A DNA stretch of 64,000 bases, taken from NCBI RefSeq assembly GCF_030371825.1, contig NZ_JAUDDM010000002.1, one strand, 5' to 3'. Shown piece by piece: positions 45,989-55,243 of the stretch. Source of the stretch: Collinsella sp944321445. Its GTDB lineage: Bacteria; Actinomycetota; Coriobacteriia; Coriobacteriales; Coriobacteriaceae. The notes below the pieces were generated by a model. The model was not told the origin of the DNA and searched no databases. It saw only the letters and a list, made by a program, of their open reading frames with translations. Made by a program: the position numbers and the translations under genes. The number at the start of each line of letters is the position of its first letter. The stretch's first letter is position 1.

Positions 45989-46044
45989 TGAAAGTTCGGT
46001 ACCTGTCCCCAAACTTTCAAGGGCCCCGCAGATGCAGGGCCCTT
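45989..46044. terminator. Hairpin pair after tyrS
   Basis: AAGGGCCC pairs with GGGCCCTT (46019-46044), and a second stem TGAAAGTT with AACTTTCA (45989-46019) follows on the minus strand. Together they lie just after the tyrS stop. The T content is low, so the first may be a moderate terminator. Confidence 0.65.
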
Positions 46045-46071
46045 GCCATTACCAAAGTTGTACGTGCGGCA

Positions 46072-47286
46072 CTACACCAGGCGTGCGTACTTGCGCTTGC
46101 CCACCTGCAGAACGACACCGGGATGCAGCAGGGCGGGCTCGATGTTGTAGCTCTTGGGAGCCACGGGCTGCTGGTCGATCTTGACACCGCCGCCGTCGAT
46201 CAGGCGGCGCGCCTCGCCTGCGGAAGCAGCGAGACCGGCATCCTTGAGCAGGCCTGCCAAATAGACCATGCCCTCCTCGTTCACCGGGATCTCGACGTGT
46301 ACCTCGGCGATGTCCTCGGGCAGCTGGGACTCCTTGAACACGCGATCAAACGCAGCCTCGGCTTCCTCGGCCGCCTCGGCGCTGTGGTATGCCGTGATGA
46401 TGTTCTTGGCCAGCGCGCGCTTGAGCGCATAGGGATCGGCAGAGCCGTCGGCGAGCGCGCGATCGATCTCGTCGACCTCGTCGACGGAAAGCGTCGAGGC
46501 AAGACGGTAGTACTTGCCGATCATCTCGTCGGGAATGGACATCGTCTTGCCGAACATGTCGGCCGGCTCGTCGGTAAGGCCGATGTAGTTGCCGTACGAC
46601 TTGGACATCTTGCGAACGCCGTCGGTGCCCTCGAGCAGCGGCATGGTGAGTGCGACCTGCGGCTCCATGCCCATCTTCTCCATGAGCTCGCGGCCGGCGA
46701 GCAGGTTGAAAAGCTGGTCGGTGCCGCCCATCTCGACGTCGGCCTCGATCTTCACGGAGTCGAAGGCCTGCATCACGGGGTACAGGAACTCGTGCAGGGC
46801 GATGGGCGTCTGCGACTGGTAGCGCTTGGTGAAGTCGTCGCGCTCCAGGATGCGCGCCACGGTGAACTTGGAGCACAACTCGAGCATGCCCTTGAGGTCG
46901 AGCGACAAGATCCAGTCGCCGTTGTGGACGATGGTCGTCTTCTCGGGGTCGAGGATCTTCATGGCCTGTGCCACGTAGGTGGCGGCGTTCGCCTCCACCT
47001 GCTCCTGCGTGAGCTGCGGGCGGGTGGAGTTCTTGCCGGACGGGTCGCCGATCATGGCGGTGCCGTTGCCGATGATGAGAGTCACCTTGTGGCCCAGGTC
47101 CTGGAACTGGCGCATCTTGCGCAGCGGGACGGCATGGCCCAGGTGCAGGTCGGGGCTCGTGGGGTCGACACCCAGCTTGATGTTCAGCGGCACACCGCGC
47201 TCGAGCTTCTTCTTGAGGTCGGCCTCGGGCACGATCTGCGCGGCGCCCGAAGTGATGATGCGCATCTGCTCATCGACTGGAAGCAT
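46072..47286 (-). CDS. tyrS: Tyrosyl-tRNA synthetase
   Basis: A 404-residue class I synthetase with the HIGH-type HLGHAVP, the tyrosine-site GDPSGK, KMSKS (KMSKSYGN) and a C-terminal S4 RNA-binding domain (about 340-404, DAGLAASAGEARRLIDGGGVKI). The start at 47286 has AGGAGG nine bases upstream. No T-box leader is recognised upstream; a hairpin AGCACC...GGTGCT lies before the start. Confidence 0.95.
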   Translation of the reverse strand: MLPVDEQMRIITSGAAQIVPEADLKKKLERGVPLNIKLGVDPTSPDLHLGHAVPLRKMRQFQDLGHKVTLIIGNGTAMIGDPSGKNSTRPQLTQEQVEANAATYVAQAMKILDPEKTTIVHNGDWILSLDLKGMLELCSKFTVARILERDDFTKRYQSQTPIALHEFLYPVMQAFDSVKIEADVEMGGTDQLFNLLAGRELMEKMGMEPQVALTMPLLEGTDGVRKMSKSYGNYIGLTDEPADMFGKTMSIPDEMIGKYYRLASTLSVDEVDEIDRALADGSADPYALKRALAKNIITAYHSAEAAEEAEAAFDRVFKESQLPEDIAEVHVEIPVNEEGMVYLAGLLKDAGLAASAGEARRLIDGGGVKIDQQPVAPKSYNIEPALLHPGVVLQVGKRKYARLV

Positions 47287-47474
47287 GTCTGCATCCTCCT
47301 TGACATCGTTAGCACCCTCGCCCGCATCCGGGCGGTGCTGGATAGCACGTAACCGTATTAGTGTAGCGGAGTTGGGCACACGCACCGCCGAAAACGCCAA
47401 GCGACCACAGGGTCTTTGCGGCTCGTGCAATCCCGCTCGGTGCGCACAGTCCCTCGCTCAAGCAATCGCTCCCA

Positions 47475-47554
47475 AGATTCCGCGGATTCTGTCAAAGCGA
47501 TAAACGGTTTATCTGGGAAAACGTCACGCCAGTGCGACAGAATCCGCGGAATCT
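47475..47554. repeat. Perfect inverted repeat overlapping the end of the U32 gene
   Basis: The 19-nt arms AGATTCCGCGGATTCTGTC (47475-47493) and its exact complement (47536-47554) enclose a 42-nt loop. The right arm is inside the U32 coding region and encodes its ADSADSV-like end; the stop codon at 47524-47526 is in the loop. The left arm is in the intergenic space before tyrS. Confidence 0.87.
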
Positions 47555-49620
47555 GCCGCAGAAGCAAGGCGGTCGAGGACATGCATCGTCTCGTCCTCCC
47601 CCAGCAGGTCCGCATCGAGCAGCAGCGCGCCGACGCCGGCAGCGCACAGGGCGGAGACGTCGGGCAGGCGGTCGAGCGGGCGCTCGTCGAAGATGCGCGT
47701 ACGGCCGCACGAGTCCACGTGCACGGGCAGGTGGGAACCGTCCGCCTCGACCAGAAAGCGCTTCGCGCGGCGGCGCGCGCACTGCCCGTGGTCGCTGTCG
47801 CAGGGCCCTTCCGCCGTGAGCAGGCAGTGTTCGCACACCATGAGCTGGGGTACGCCATAAACCTGAACGCCGCAAGCGCCCGCAGGGGCGGCCGCCATGG
47901 CATCACAGGCCTCTTTTGCCGTGAGTTCATCGGGCAGCCACACGCGCCGGGCGCCGAGCCCCACGAGCCAGCGAACCGTCTCGCTGTTGGTGGCAGAGAC
48001 GGGCGCCGCCACCTCGAAGGCCGCACCCTCCTCGCGCGCGAGCTCGATGGCGCCCAGATTGCGGCACACGACAGAGGCCGCCCGCCGACACAGCTTCCTG
48101 GTCCGCTCTTCATCGGCGATGCGGCACGGCTCGTCCAAGATGACCGTCATCGACGACAGCGGCCACGCTACATCCGGCTCTTCGGGCAGCCGAGTCGCGC
48201 GCACGCAAACCGCCGCGACGCGCTCGTCATCCAACAGTCTGCGCGCCATGGCAAGCGAGCTCACAATGACCGAAATCGCCGGCGGCATTGCGCACCCGCC
48301 CCTCTCGGAAGCGTTGGGGCGCACAGGCGCATCGCACGCGGTCGCGTCTGTCATGGGGACCTCGGACGCCGCATCGAGCCCTGCGCGAACCTTCGCCACG
48401 GCAGCATCCGCCTCGGCGCGCACCGCGGCGCTCGCCGTCAGGTACACGGGGCTTCCCGGTGCCACGCGGCGCTTGCAGCGCACGCGGATGCGCTCAGCGG
48501 GCGCGCCATCGACCTCGCAGGGCACAAGCGGCCAGCGGGCGGGCACGTCGGGTGCCGCATCGGCGGGCAGAATCGTGCGGATCTCGAGTGTGTCGCCCGC
48601 CGCCACCGCGCGGTCCAGCGCCACGACGACCTCGTGGTACCCGCGCTCGACTACAGTCCCCACGCGCACGCCCTGATTGATTGCCCGCTCGAAACTCATG
48701 AGCTCCGCGCCGGACTCCCCACGCAGGTAGGCGTCGGTGAATCCGCGATTGAACGAGCGGCCGAGCTGAACTCTGAGCTCCTCGGCATCACCCTCGAACC
48801 CCTTGTCACAGCACAGTGCATCGAGCGCCTCACGGTACGTGCGCACCACGTTGTAAACGTAGTCGGGATTCTTCATGCGGCCCTCGATCTTAAGGGCGGA
48901 CACACCCGCGTGCACCAATTCCTCAAGGTGGTCGATGGAACAATAGTCGCGCGGACACAGCAAGCGATCGCCGGCAACCCGAGCGACGGGATGTCCCTCA
49001 CCGTCCTCCAAGGAGTAGGCGAGGCGACAGGGTTGCGTGCAGTCGCCTCGGTTGGCGGAGCGACCGCGCCGCAGGGCGGAAAACGCACATGCGCCCGAAT
49101 AGCAGATGCAGATAGCCCCGTGACAGAACGCCTCGATGGGCACGCCTTCATTGCACAGTTCGGCCAGCTCGCCTAAGGAAAGCTCGCGCGCACAGGTCGC
49201 GCGCTCGACCCCCAGCTCGCGCGCCGCTAGGCGCGCGCCCGCGGCGGACATCACGCCCGCCTGCGTGGACAGGTGCAGCTCGGCCTCGGGAAATTGCCTG
49301 CGCACGAGCCGGGCAAACCCGGCATCTGCCACGATGAGCGCATTCGCACCGGCAGCGAGGGCGGCACCTGCAAGCGACAGGGCGCCGTCCAGCTCGTGCT
49401 CGCGCAGATAGACGTTTTCAGTCACATAGACGCGCGCGCCGTTCCGATGGGCCAGTGCGCAGGCACGTGAGAAATCGGACAGAGAAACAGGCTGGGCAGC
49501 GGCGCGCGCATTGAACGCCCCGAGCCCCACGTAAACGGCATCAGCGCCAGCAGCAAGGGCGGCGCAGAGCGCGTCGATGGACCCCGCGGGCGCGAGCAGC
49601 TCCGGCAGGTTCTTCATCAT
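47524..49620 (-). CDS. U32-family peptidase-like protein (RlhA type, with DUF3656)
   Basis: A 698-residue protein. The N-terminal barrel starts ELLAPAGSIDALCAALAAGADAVYVG and contains the family motif EGRMKNPDYVYNVVRTYR. Cysteines in CYSGACAFSALRRGRSANRGDCTQPCR are the likely iron-sulfur ligands. A C-terminal DUF3656 part follows. Length and layout match RlhA, which makes 5-hydroxycytidine in 23S rRNA of E. coli; other U32 proteins act in similar hydroxylations, so a tRNA target is also possible. The ATG at 49620 has GGGGGA nine bases upstream. Its last residues come from a perfect hairpin arm. Confidence 0.88.
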   Translation of the reverse strand: MMKNLPELLAPAGSIDALCAALAAGADAVYVGLGAFNARAAAQPVSLSDFSRACALAHRNGARVYVTENVYLREHELDGALSLAGAALAAGANALIVADAGFARLVRRQFPEAELHLSTQAGVMSAAGARLAARELGVERATCARELSLGELAELCNEGVPIEAFCHGAICICYSGACAFSALRRGRSANRGDCTQPCRLAYSLEDGEGHPVARVAGDRLLCPRDYCSIDHLEELVHAGVSALKIEGRMKNPDYVYNVVRTYREALDALCCDKGFEGDAEELRVQLGRSFNRGFTDAYLRGESGAELMSFERAINQGVRVGTVVERGYHEVVVALDRAVAAGDTLEIRTILPADAAPDVPARWPLVPCEVDGAPAERIRVRCKRRVAPGSPVYLTASAAVRAEADAAVAKVRAGLDAASEVPMTDATACDAPVRPNASERGGCAMPPAISVIVSSLAMARRLLDDERVAAVCVRATRLPEEPDVAWPLSSMTVILDEPCRIADEERTRKLCRRAASVVCRNLGAIELAREEGAAFEVAAPVSATNSETVRWLVGLGARRVWLPDELTAKEACDAMAAAPAGACGVQVYGVPQLMVCEHCLLTAEGPCDSDHGQCARRRAKRFLVEADGSHLPVHVDSCGRTRIFDERPLDRLPDVSALCAAGVGALLLDADLLGEDETMHVLDRLASAADSADSVALA

Positions 49621-49878
49621 CTCGGTCACTCCCCCGTCGCAACGACTCTGCTGCCATGCCGCACGCCCGACACCCGCCGCACGGCACGCGCATCCCTCAA
49701 CGAAACCTTACAGTAACCTCAATTCCGTATGCAGTAGGTCTGGAATTTGCAGCGGCACAGGATACATAGGCGATGCAGGCCAGGCGATGCGGTAATGTGT
49801 TCCTATCTATGCAAGGTCATGTGTGTAGGGCGGGCGGTACGGCGCCGTCCGCGCAACATACGGTTGGAGGTTATGCCA

Positions 49879-52188
49879 ATGGGTCCTCGCGAGCGCAGCA
49901 CACGCCATCGCGCCAAGACACATATCCTACCCGTCATCTTCGGATCGTTCTTCGGCTTCTTCATCATCTTCTGCGTCGCCTTCGGCGTGGGCATGGTCGG
50001 CAACGTGCAAAACTGGCTGTCCGACCTCCCCGACTACACCGACGTGGACAACTACATGGTGTCTGAGCCGACCTCGATCCTCGATGCCAACGGCAACACC
50101 ATCGCGAGCCTGTTCATTCAGAATCGCGATGTCGTCGAGTACGACGAGATCTCGCCCTACGTACTCGAGGGTATGGTCGACGTCGAGGACGAGCGCTTCT
50201 ACCAGCATCCGGGCGTCGACATCATCGGCATCGGCCGTGCCGTCATGAGCCAGCTTACCGGCGGCTCCGAGGGCGCGTCGACCATCACCCAGCAGCTCGT
50301 GCGCAACACGATCCTGTCTGAGGAGCAGTTCGACAACACGATCGAGCGCAAGGTGCGCGAGGCGTGGATCGCCCTGCAGATGGAGAAGATCTTCTCGAAG
50401 GAGGAGATCCTCACCATGTACCTCAACACCATCTATTTCGGCCACGGCGCCTACGGCATCCAGGCTGCCGCGGAGACCTACTTCTCCAAGAACGCGAGCG
50501 ACCTGACCCTCGCCGAGTCCGCGCTGCTCATCGGCCTGCCCAACGCGCCGGACTACCTCGACCCCACCAAGAACCCCGACGCTGCGACCGATCGCCGCAA
50601 CAAGGTTCTGGACAACATGCTGCGCCTGGGCACCATCACCCAGGAGGAGCATGACGCCGCGCAGGCCGAGACCATCACGCTGAACGTCACCGAGCAGCCC
50701 ACCAACGGCACGCTCGCCTATCCCTATTTCGTCGACTACGTGAAGAGCTTGCTTTCGCAGGAGTTCTCCACCGACGTGCTGTTCGCCGGTGGCCTCACCA
50801 TCAAGACCACCATCGACCCCACGATTCAGGCCAAGGCCGAAGAGGCTGCCGTGGGCTACATGAACGACCTGGGCGCCGACGACATCGAGGTCGGCATGAC
50901 GGTCATTGACCCCAAGACCGGCTACATCAAGGCGATCGTGGGCGGCCGCGATTACAACAAGGATGACAAGCACATCAACCACGCCCTCGAGCGCCGTTCG
51001 GTGGGCTCGTCCTTCAAGACCATCACGCTCGCCGCGGCCATCCATGCCGGCATGAGCCCCAACACGATGCTCAACTGCAACTCGCCCATGAAGATCTACG
51101 ACTGGTACACGGTCCAGAACTACGGCAACGGCAGCTACGGCACGCGCTCCCTCAAGCAGGCGACGGCGCTGTCTTCGAACACCGGCTACGTGCAGGTGGC
51201 GCTCGCCATCGGCAACGACAAGATCATCGACATGGCCGCTCAGCTGGGCATCGATACCGAGGCCGCGCAGATGGATGAGTCCTCTCCGCAGCTCACGCTC
51301 ACCGGTGGCGCCGCGGGCTGCAGCACGCTCGAGATGGCCGAGGCCGTCTCCACCTTCGCCGCAGGCGGCCAGCACCGCGAGGCGACCGCCATCGCCGAGA
51401 TCCTGAACCGTGAGGGCGAGGTGCTCTACCAGCACGCCGACTCTCCCGAGCAGGTGCTCACCGCCGGCGAGGCCGCCGCTGTCACCGACTCGCTCGAGGC
51501 CGTCATGGTCGGTTCGGGCACCGGCGCTTCCGGCCGCCCGAACATCAACCAGCCCGTCGCGGGCAAGACCGGCACCGCCGGCACGGACAGCACGACGTCG
51601 GACCTGTGGTTCGTTGGCTACACGCCGCAGCTCACCTGCGCCATCTGGGTCGGCCGCTCCGGCACCAACGCCCCGATGCACGGCCTGCGCACGGCCAATA
51701 CCGTCCTGCCCATCTTCCGCAACTTCATGACCTCCGCGCTCGCAGACGCCCCGCGCGAGGAGTTCCCCACCGGTGAAGCCCCGCAGTACAAGACCGGTTG
51801 GAATTTCAAGGGCGGCAGCTATGACTCCCGTCGCGACGATGATGACGATCGTCAGACCACCACGACGCGCGACGAGGACCTCATCACTGAGGGCTCGGAT
51901 ACCGAAGTCGTGGACGACGGTCCCACCACGCCGACGACGCCCACCGATCCCTCGACCGGCGGCAACACGGGTGGTAACACCGGTGGAAACACGGGTGGGA
52001 ATACCGGCGGTAGCACTGGTGGCAATACTGGTGGCAACACGGACCCCGAGCCCACGCCGGATCCGGAGCCGACACCGGATCCCGAGCCCACGCCGGATCC
52101 CGAGCCGACACCGGATCCCGAGCCGACGCCCGATCCTGAGCCCACGCCGGACCCCGAGCCGACTCCCGAACCTACGCCGACAGAGTAG
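49879..52188 (+). CDS. Class A penicillin-binding protein (PBP1a type) with repeat tail
   Basis: A 769-residue protein with a cytoplasmic stub, one membrane helix (about 20-45), a GT51 glycosyltransferase domain (EDERFYQHPGVD, GASTITQQLVRN, KEEILTMYLNTIYFG) and a transpeptidase domain with SSFK (serine active site), SSN and KTGT. The last about 76 residues are tandem repeats (seven TGGN/S units, then seven DPEPTP units). It polymerises and cross-links peptidoglycan. The ATG at 49879 has GGAGG eight bases upstream; 49873 is the alternative. Confidence 0.95.
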   Translation: MGPRERSTRHRAKTHILPVIFGSFFGFFIIFCVAFGVGMVGNVQNWLSDLPDYTDVDNYMVSEPTSILDANGNTIASLFIQNRDVVEYDEISPYVLEGMVDVEDERFYQHPGVDIIGIGRAVMSQLTGGSEGASTITQQLVRNTILSEEQFDNTIERKVREAWIALQMEKIFSKEEILTMYLNTIYFGHGAYGIQAAAETYFSKNASDLTLAESALLIGLPNAPDYLDPTKNPDAATDRRNKVLDNMLRLGTITQEEHDAAQAETITLNVTEQPTNGTLAYPYFVDYVKSLLSQEFSTDVLFAGGLTIKTTIDPTIQAKAEEAAVGYMNDLGADDIEVGMTVIDPKTGYIKAIVGGRDYNKDDKHINHALERRSVGSSFKTITLAAAIHAGMSPNTMLNCNSPMKIYDWYTVQNYGNGSYGTRSLKQATALSSNTGYVQVALAIGNDKIIDMAAQLGIDTEAAQMDESSPQLTLTGGAAGCSTLEMAEAVSTFAAGGQHREATAIAEILNREGEVLYQHADSPEQVLTAGEAAAVTDSLEAVMVGSGTGASGRPNINQPVAGKTGTAGTDSTTSDLWFVGYTPQLTCAIWVGRSGTNAPMHGLRTANTVLPIFRNFMTSALADAPREEFPTGEAPQYKTGWNFKGGSYDSRRDDDDDRQTTTTRDEDLITEGSDTEVVDDGPTTPTTPTDPSTGGNTGGNTGGNTGGNTGGSTGGNTGGNTDPEPTPDPEPTPDPEPTPDPEPTPDPEPTPDPEPTPDPEPTPEPTPTE
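51955..52167 (+). repeat. Coding tandem repeats in the PBP tail
   Basis: Seven 12-base units encode TGGN (one TGGS) at 51955-52038; seven 18-base units encode DPEPTP at 52042-52167. The DNA units differ in third positions, but enough identity remains for slippage, so the copy number may vary between strains. Confidence 0.9.
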
Positions 52189-52199
52189 CGCGGCACATG

Positions 52200-52232
52200 A
52201 AAAGAGCCCCGAGTCATTCGGGGCTCTTTTTT
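52200..52232 (+). terminator. Terminator of the PBP gene
   Basis: AAAGAGCCCCGA pairs with TCGGGGCTCTTT, followed by a T run; a classic intrinsic terminator 12 bases after the stop. Confidence 0.95.
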
Positions 52233-52249
52233 GATGCATGTCCTATTTC

Positions 52250-52357
52250 TTAGCGAGAATCGCGCCAGCGAATGTAGTACCACGCGAGGAGCACGACGAG
52301 CGCGATGGGCAGCAGCACGAGCAGCGCCAGCATCGCGATATGAAGCACCGCAATCAT
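52250..52357 (-). CDS. 35-residue single-helix membrane peptide coupled to argR
   Basis: The ATG shares one base with the argR stop (TAATG), so it is translationally coupled. The product has one hydrophobic helix (about residues 2-26, Leu/Val/Ala-rich) and a basic aromatic end (WYYIRWRDSR), i.e. a positive-inside single-pass protein. No family is recognised. The helix and clean coupling favour a real small protein; its function is unknown. Confidence 0.6.
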   Translation of the reverse strand: MIAVLHIAMLALLVLLPIALVVLLAWYYIRWRDSR

Positions 52358-52794
52358 TACTTTCGCACACTCCTGAGCTTGGAGATCATCGTCTCGAGAC
52401 GCTCCCCTTCCTCCGAGGTGGGCGCGATAACCAAAATCGTATCGTTACCGGCAAGGGAGCCCAACACGTCGGGCAGCTCGGCGGCGTCAATGGCCGCAGC
52501 GATACCGGAAGCCGTTCCCGGCTGCGCCTTCACCAGCACGAGGTTATCGGCCCGCACCACGTCGACGACGAGCTCGGACACCATGCGCTGAAGATGAAGG
52601 TCCTCGGCAAGCACGTAGACGCCTTCTGGAAGTTTGCGCAGCCCCATGTCCGCAATGTCGCGCGACACAGTGGCCTGGGTGCAGTCGTAGCCAAACGCCT
52701 TGAGCTCCTCGACCAACATGCGCTGCGTCCGCACGTCCTTGCTGCGCACGATCTCGCGGATCGCATCTTGGCGTCCGTTGCGTTTCTTTGCCAT
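52357..52794 (-). CDS. argR: Arginine repressor
   Basis: A 145-residue ArgR. The winged helix has CTQATVSRDIADMGLRK (about 38-54), and the C-terminal arginine-binding and hexamerisation part has PGTASGIAAAID and GNDTILVI. With arginine it represses arginine synthesis and may activate the deiminase pathway. The ATG at 52794 follows GAAGGG. No arginine genes are in the window, so its targets lie elsewhere. Confidence 0.94.
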   Translation of the reverse strand: MAKKRNGRQDAIREIVRSKDVRTQRMLVEELKAFGYDCTQATVSRDIADMGLRKLPEGVYVLAEDLHLQRMVSELVVDVVRADNLVLVKAQPGTASGIAAAIDAAELPDVLGSLAGNDTILVIAPTSEEGERLETMISKLRSVRK

Positions 52795-53036
52795 GGGATT
52801 CAACCCTTCTCCGTGGATATGCGCACCCTACTTTACCGTCCTGCAGTAAGCCGTACACACAGGCCGACACAATTTAACAGATATGACTCAATAGTTTGGT
52901 ATTGGACGGTTTTATCGCTATCTACTGCATAGATTGGCCAAAAAGCAGCCACTTTTCGCATACTCGCAGCATACGCCAGCGAAGACGCAGAGCATCTGTA
53001 TGGGGTTCAAAAGTGACGAAACCGGCGCGCGACGGC

Positions 53037-54095
53037 CTACAGCAGCGAGCCCAGCGGTATGCGGGACAGGCGCAGCAGCGCGCGCAGGCGCGATCCCATG
53101 CAGCAACCCGCCGCATTGCGCTTGACCATGGGCTTGAACATGATGCCGAACTCATGCGCAGAAGGCTGAACGGCTGTAAGCGAGGCGCGCGCGTCCTCGG
53201 CATCGATGAGTTTCTGAACGCGGCCGACACGCTCAACCGAGGAGATGCGGCTCGATCCCATGCTCGTGTTGTCGATGCAGGAGATAAGGCGGCGAACGTG
53301 CCTGCGATGCACCGGAGCCGTCGCATCCGTGTCTCCAGAGAGCCCCCAACGCTCGATGCAGGCCATCATGCACGCATGCTCAGCGGCGCAGCGTTCGGCA
53401 AGCGCTGGATCGAGCGGACCGGCATCTGGAGAACCGAACGATACGCTGTGATAGAACGGGCCGTCCCACACGACCAAACCATCGGTACGGTCGAGGCAGG
53501 CCAGCACGTATCCCAAACCATCGGTCGCCTCATCGAACGCGTCCAGAGCCTCACCGGCGATCTCGCGCGCCACCAGCATGCCGTACGCCGAGAGCAATTC
53601 CGCTTCGTACAGCGCCCCGCAATCGCGGCGCAGCTCCGACGCATCCGACCACGTATGGGTTTCCGCATGCCTCACGCACGAGCTCTGCGGCTCACCGTCA
53701 TCGCCCCACACGTCCTCGGAGCGCGCGGGAATCACCATGCGCGCGCCCTCGTCTTCAGAAAGCGCATCCATGCCCTCAAGAACTCCCGGCGCAAGCCAGT
53801 CGTCTTGACGCATGAGCATGACCATCGAGCCACGCGCGTGGCGCATGCCGCGCGTAAGCGCCTCCGCGGGGTCGTCTCCGGAATACGACACGACCTCGAC
53901 GCGGATATCGCGCTCGCGGAAGCGTTCAAGCGACGCCGCCGTGCGCTCCTGCACGCTGCAGGAGACAAGCACGAGCTCAATTTGGGAAAACGATTGGTTG
54001 AGCACGCTGTCGACTGCGCGCACCAAATGCCCAGCACCATCCTGGACCGCCATGACGACGGAAATTCGAGGACGTATAGGGGCATGGTGGGCCAC
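53037..54095 (-). CDS. Family 2 glycosyltransferase
   Basis: A 352-residue GT-A enzyme. RISVVMAVQDGAGHLVRAVDSVLNQSF is the nucleotide-sugar site, and a DxD-like motif is MRQDDWL (about 94-100). The rest is less conserved. It probably adds a sugar to a wall or surface polymer. The start is GTG at 54095 with a strong AGGAGG five bases upstream. It is a single gene; donor and acceptor are unknown. Confidence 0.82.
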   Translation of the reverse strand: MAHHAPIRPRISVVMAVQDGAGHLVRAVDSVLNQSFSQIELVLVSCSVQERTAASLERFRERDIRVEVVSYSGDDPAEALTRGMRHARGSMVMLMRQDDWLAPGVLEGMDALSEDEGARMVIPARSEDVWGDDGEPQSSCVRHAETHTWSDASELRRDCGALYEAELLSAYGMLVAREIAGEALDAFDEATDGLGYVLACLDRTDGLVVWDGPFYHSVSFGSPDAGPLDPALAERCAAEHACMMACIERWGLSGDTDATAPVHRRHVRRLISCIDNTSMGSSRISSVERVGRVQKLIDAEDARASLTAVQPSAHEFGIMFKPMVKRNAAGCCMGSRLRALLRLSRIPLGSLL

Positions 54096-54294
54096 GTCAA
54101 CCTCCTAGGGTCGCGCTCTTCAAGCGAAATGGTAGCACCGCGCCATATCCCCTAAGCGCTTTGAGTTTTCGCTGGATATCTTGCACAAATGTTAAACACC
54201 GCGCCACCACAGCTTCACCACGAAACGGCCAAGTCGACACAGCGTTTTATCGCAAAATGACCTCTCGCCGACGAAGCCGCCCCGTCCGTCGAAG

Positions 54295-54348
54295 GGCGCA
54301 TGAAATCGGGACGGGGGCGTGAAAAAACCTCTGTCCTGATTTCACGCC
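54295..54348 (-). terminator. Alternative hairpins after truA
   Basis: On the minus strand GGCGTGAAATCAGGAC can pair either with GTCCCGATTTCATGCGCC (long stem) or, in part, GGCGTGAAA with TTTCACGCC (9 bp, perfect), just after the truA stop. TTTTTT lies between the arms. It probably terminates the ribosomal-ecf-truA transcript, but the two exclusive folds could also form a switch. Confidence 0.6.
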
Positions 54349-54356
54349 ACATATCG

Positions 54357-55190
54357 TTACGGGCAGACCGTGAGGGCTCCTTCGGGGTAGTCCACGCCCA
54401 TGAAGCACAGGCCGCAAGCGGGCGCCGTAGGACCGGCGGCCGCACGGTCGCATGCCGCGAGCACCTCGTCGACCCATGCGGGCTCGCGCCGATGGCTTCC
54501 CACCTCAACGAGCGTCCCCACGATGGTGCGGACCATGGAATGCAAAAACGCGTTGCCCGTGATGGTGAACGCGAGGCACTCCTCCCCTAAATTGCGCTCA
54601 CGGGCGAACGAGACCTCCATGACGTTGCGGTGCGTGGGCTTGCCCACGGCCGACGCGGTCTTGCAGAAGCTCTTGAAGTCACGCTCCCCCAGCAGGCGCC
54701 GGGCGGCATCGTCCATGGCCTCGACATCGAGCGGGAAACGATGCCACCAGGTGACCGCGCGCGTGAGCAGCGGAGCGGCCTCTCCGGTCACGATGCGATA
54801 GGTATAGGTGCGCGAGAGCGCGTCGAAGCGCGCGGAGAACCCGGGTGCGGCATGGTAAACCTCGCTCACTGCAATCTCATGCGGAAGCAGCGCAGCAAAC
54901 GCCCGCATCCAGCGCGTATGCGTCACCGCTAGCTCGTCTTCAGTCACCGGGACGCTCACGTACTGCCCCACGGCATGCACGCCGGCATCCGTGCGGCCGG
55001 CACAGGTCAGATCGATCTCACGGCGCAAGAACACCTCGAGTGCGCGGCGAATCTCGCCGGCGACAGTCGTTTGCCCCGGTTGCTCCGCAAATCCGGAGAA
55101 GCCCGTGCCGTCATACCCTAGGCGCAGCACGAGCGTACCGTCCAAGGGTGCGGTGGGGTCAAAGGGGGCTATGGTCGTATCGGGCGCCAT
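54357..55190 (-). CDS. truA: tRNA pseudouridine(38-40) synthase
   Basis: A 277-residue enzyme. LRLGYDGTGFSGFAEQPGQTTV and the catalytic motif CAGRTDAGVHAVGQ (aspartate in RTDAG) are diagnostic. It makes pseudouridine at positions 38-40 of tRNAs. The start at 55190 is used because GGAGG lies nearby. It follows ecfT after 53 bases, the usual order rplQ-ecf-truA in Gram-positive bacteria. Confidence 0.94.
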   Translation of the reverse strand: MAPDTTIAPFDPTAPLDGTLVLRLGYDGTGFSGFAEQPGQTTVAGEIRRALEVFLRREIDLTCAGRTDAGVHAVGQYVSVPVTEDELAVTHTRWMRAFAALLPHEIAVSEVYHAAPGFSARFDALSRTYTYRIVTGEAAPLLTRAVTWWHRFPLDVEAMDDAARRLLGERDFKSFCKTASAVGKPTHRNVMEVSFARERNLGEECLAFTITGNAFLHSMVRTIVGTLVEVGSHRREPAWVDEVLAACDRAAAGPTAPACGLCFMGVDYPEGALTVCP

Positions 55191-55243
55191 GGCGCATCCT
55201 CCTTCAAGCAATCCATCTCAATGGGCAGCGAAACGCCGTCCGA

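Noticed and set aside
47287..47430. T-box riboswitch before tyrS
   Set aside because: There is a hairpin and an AGCACCG stretch, but the T-box consensus (AGGGTGGNACCGCG) and antiterminator are not present.
51955..52185. CRISPR-like tandem repeats
   Set aside because: Repeats are in frame within the PBP gene and have no spacers.
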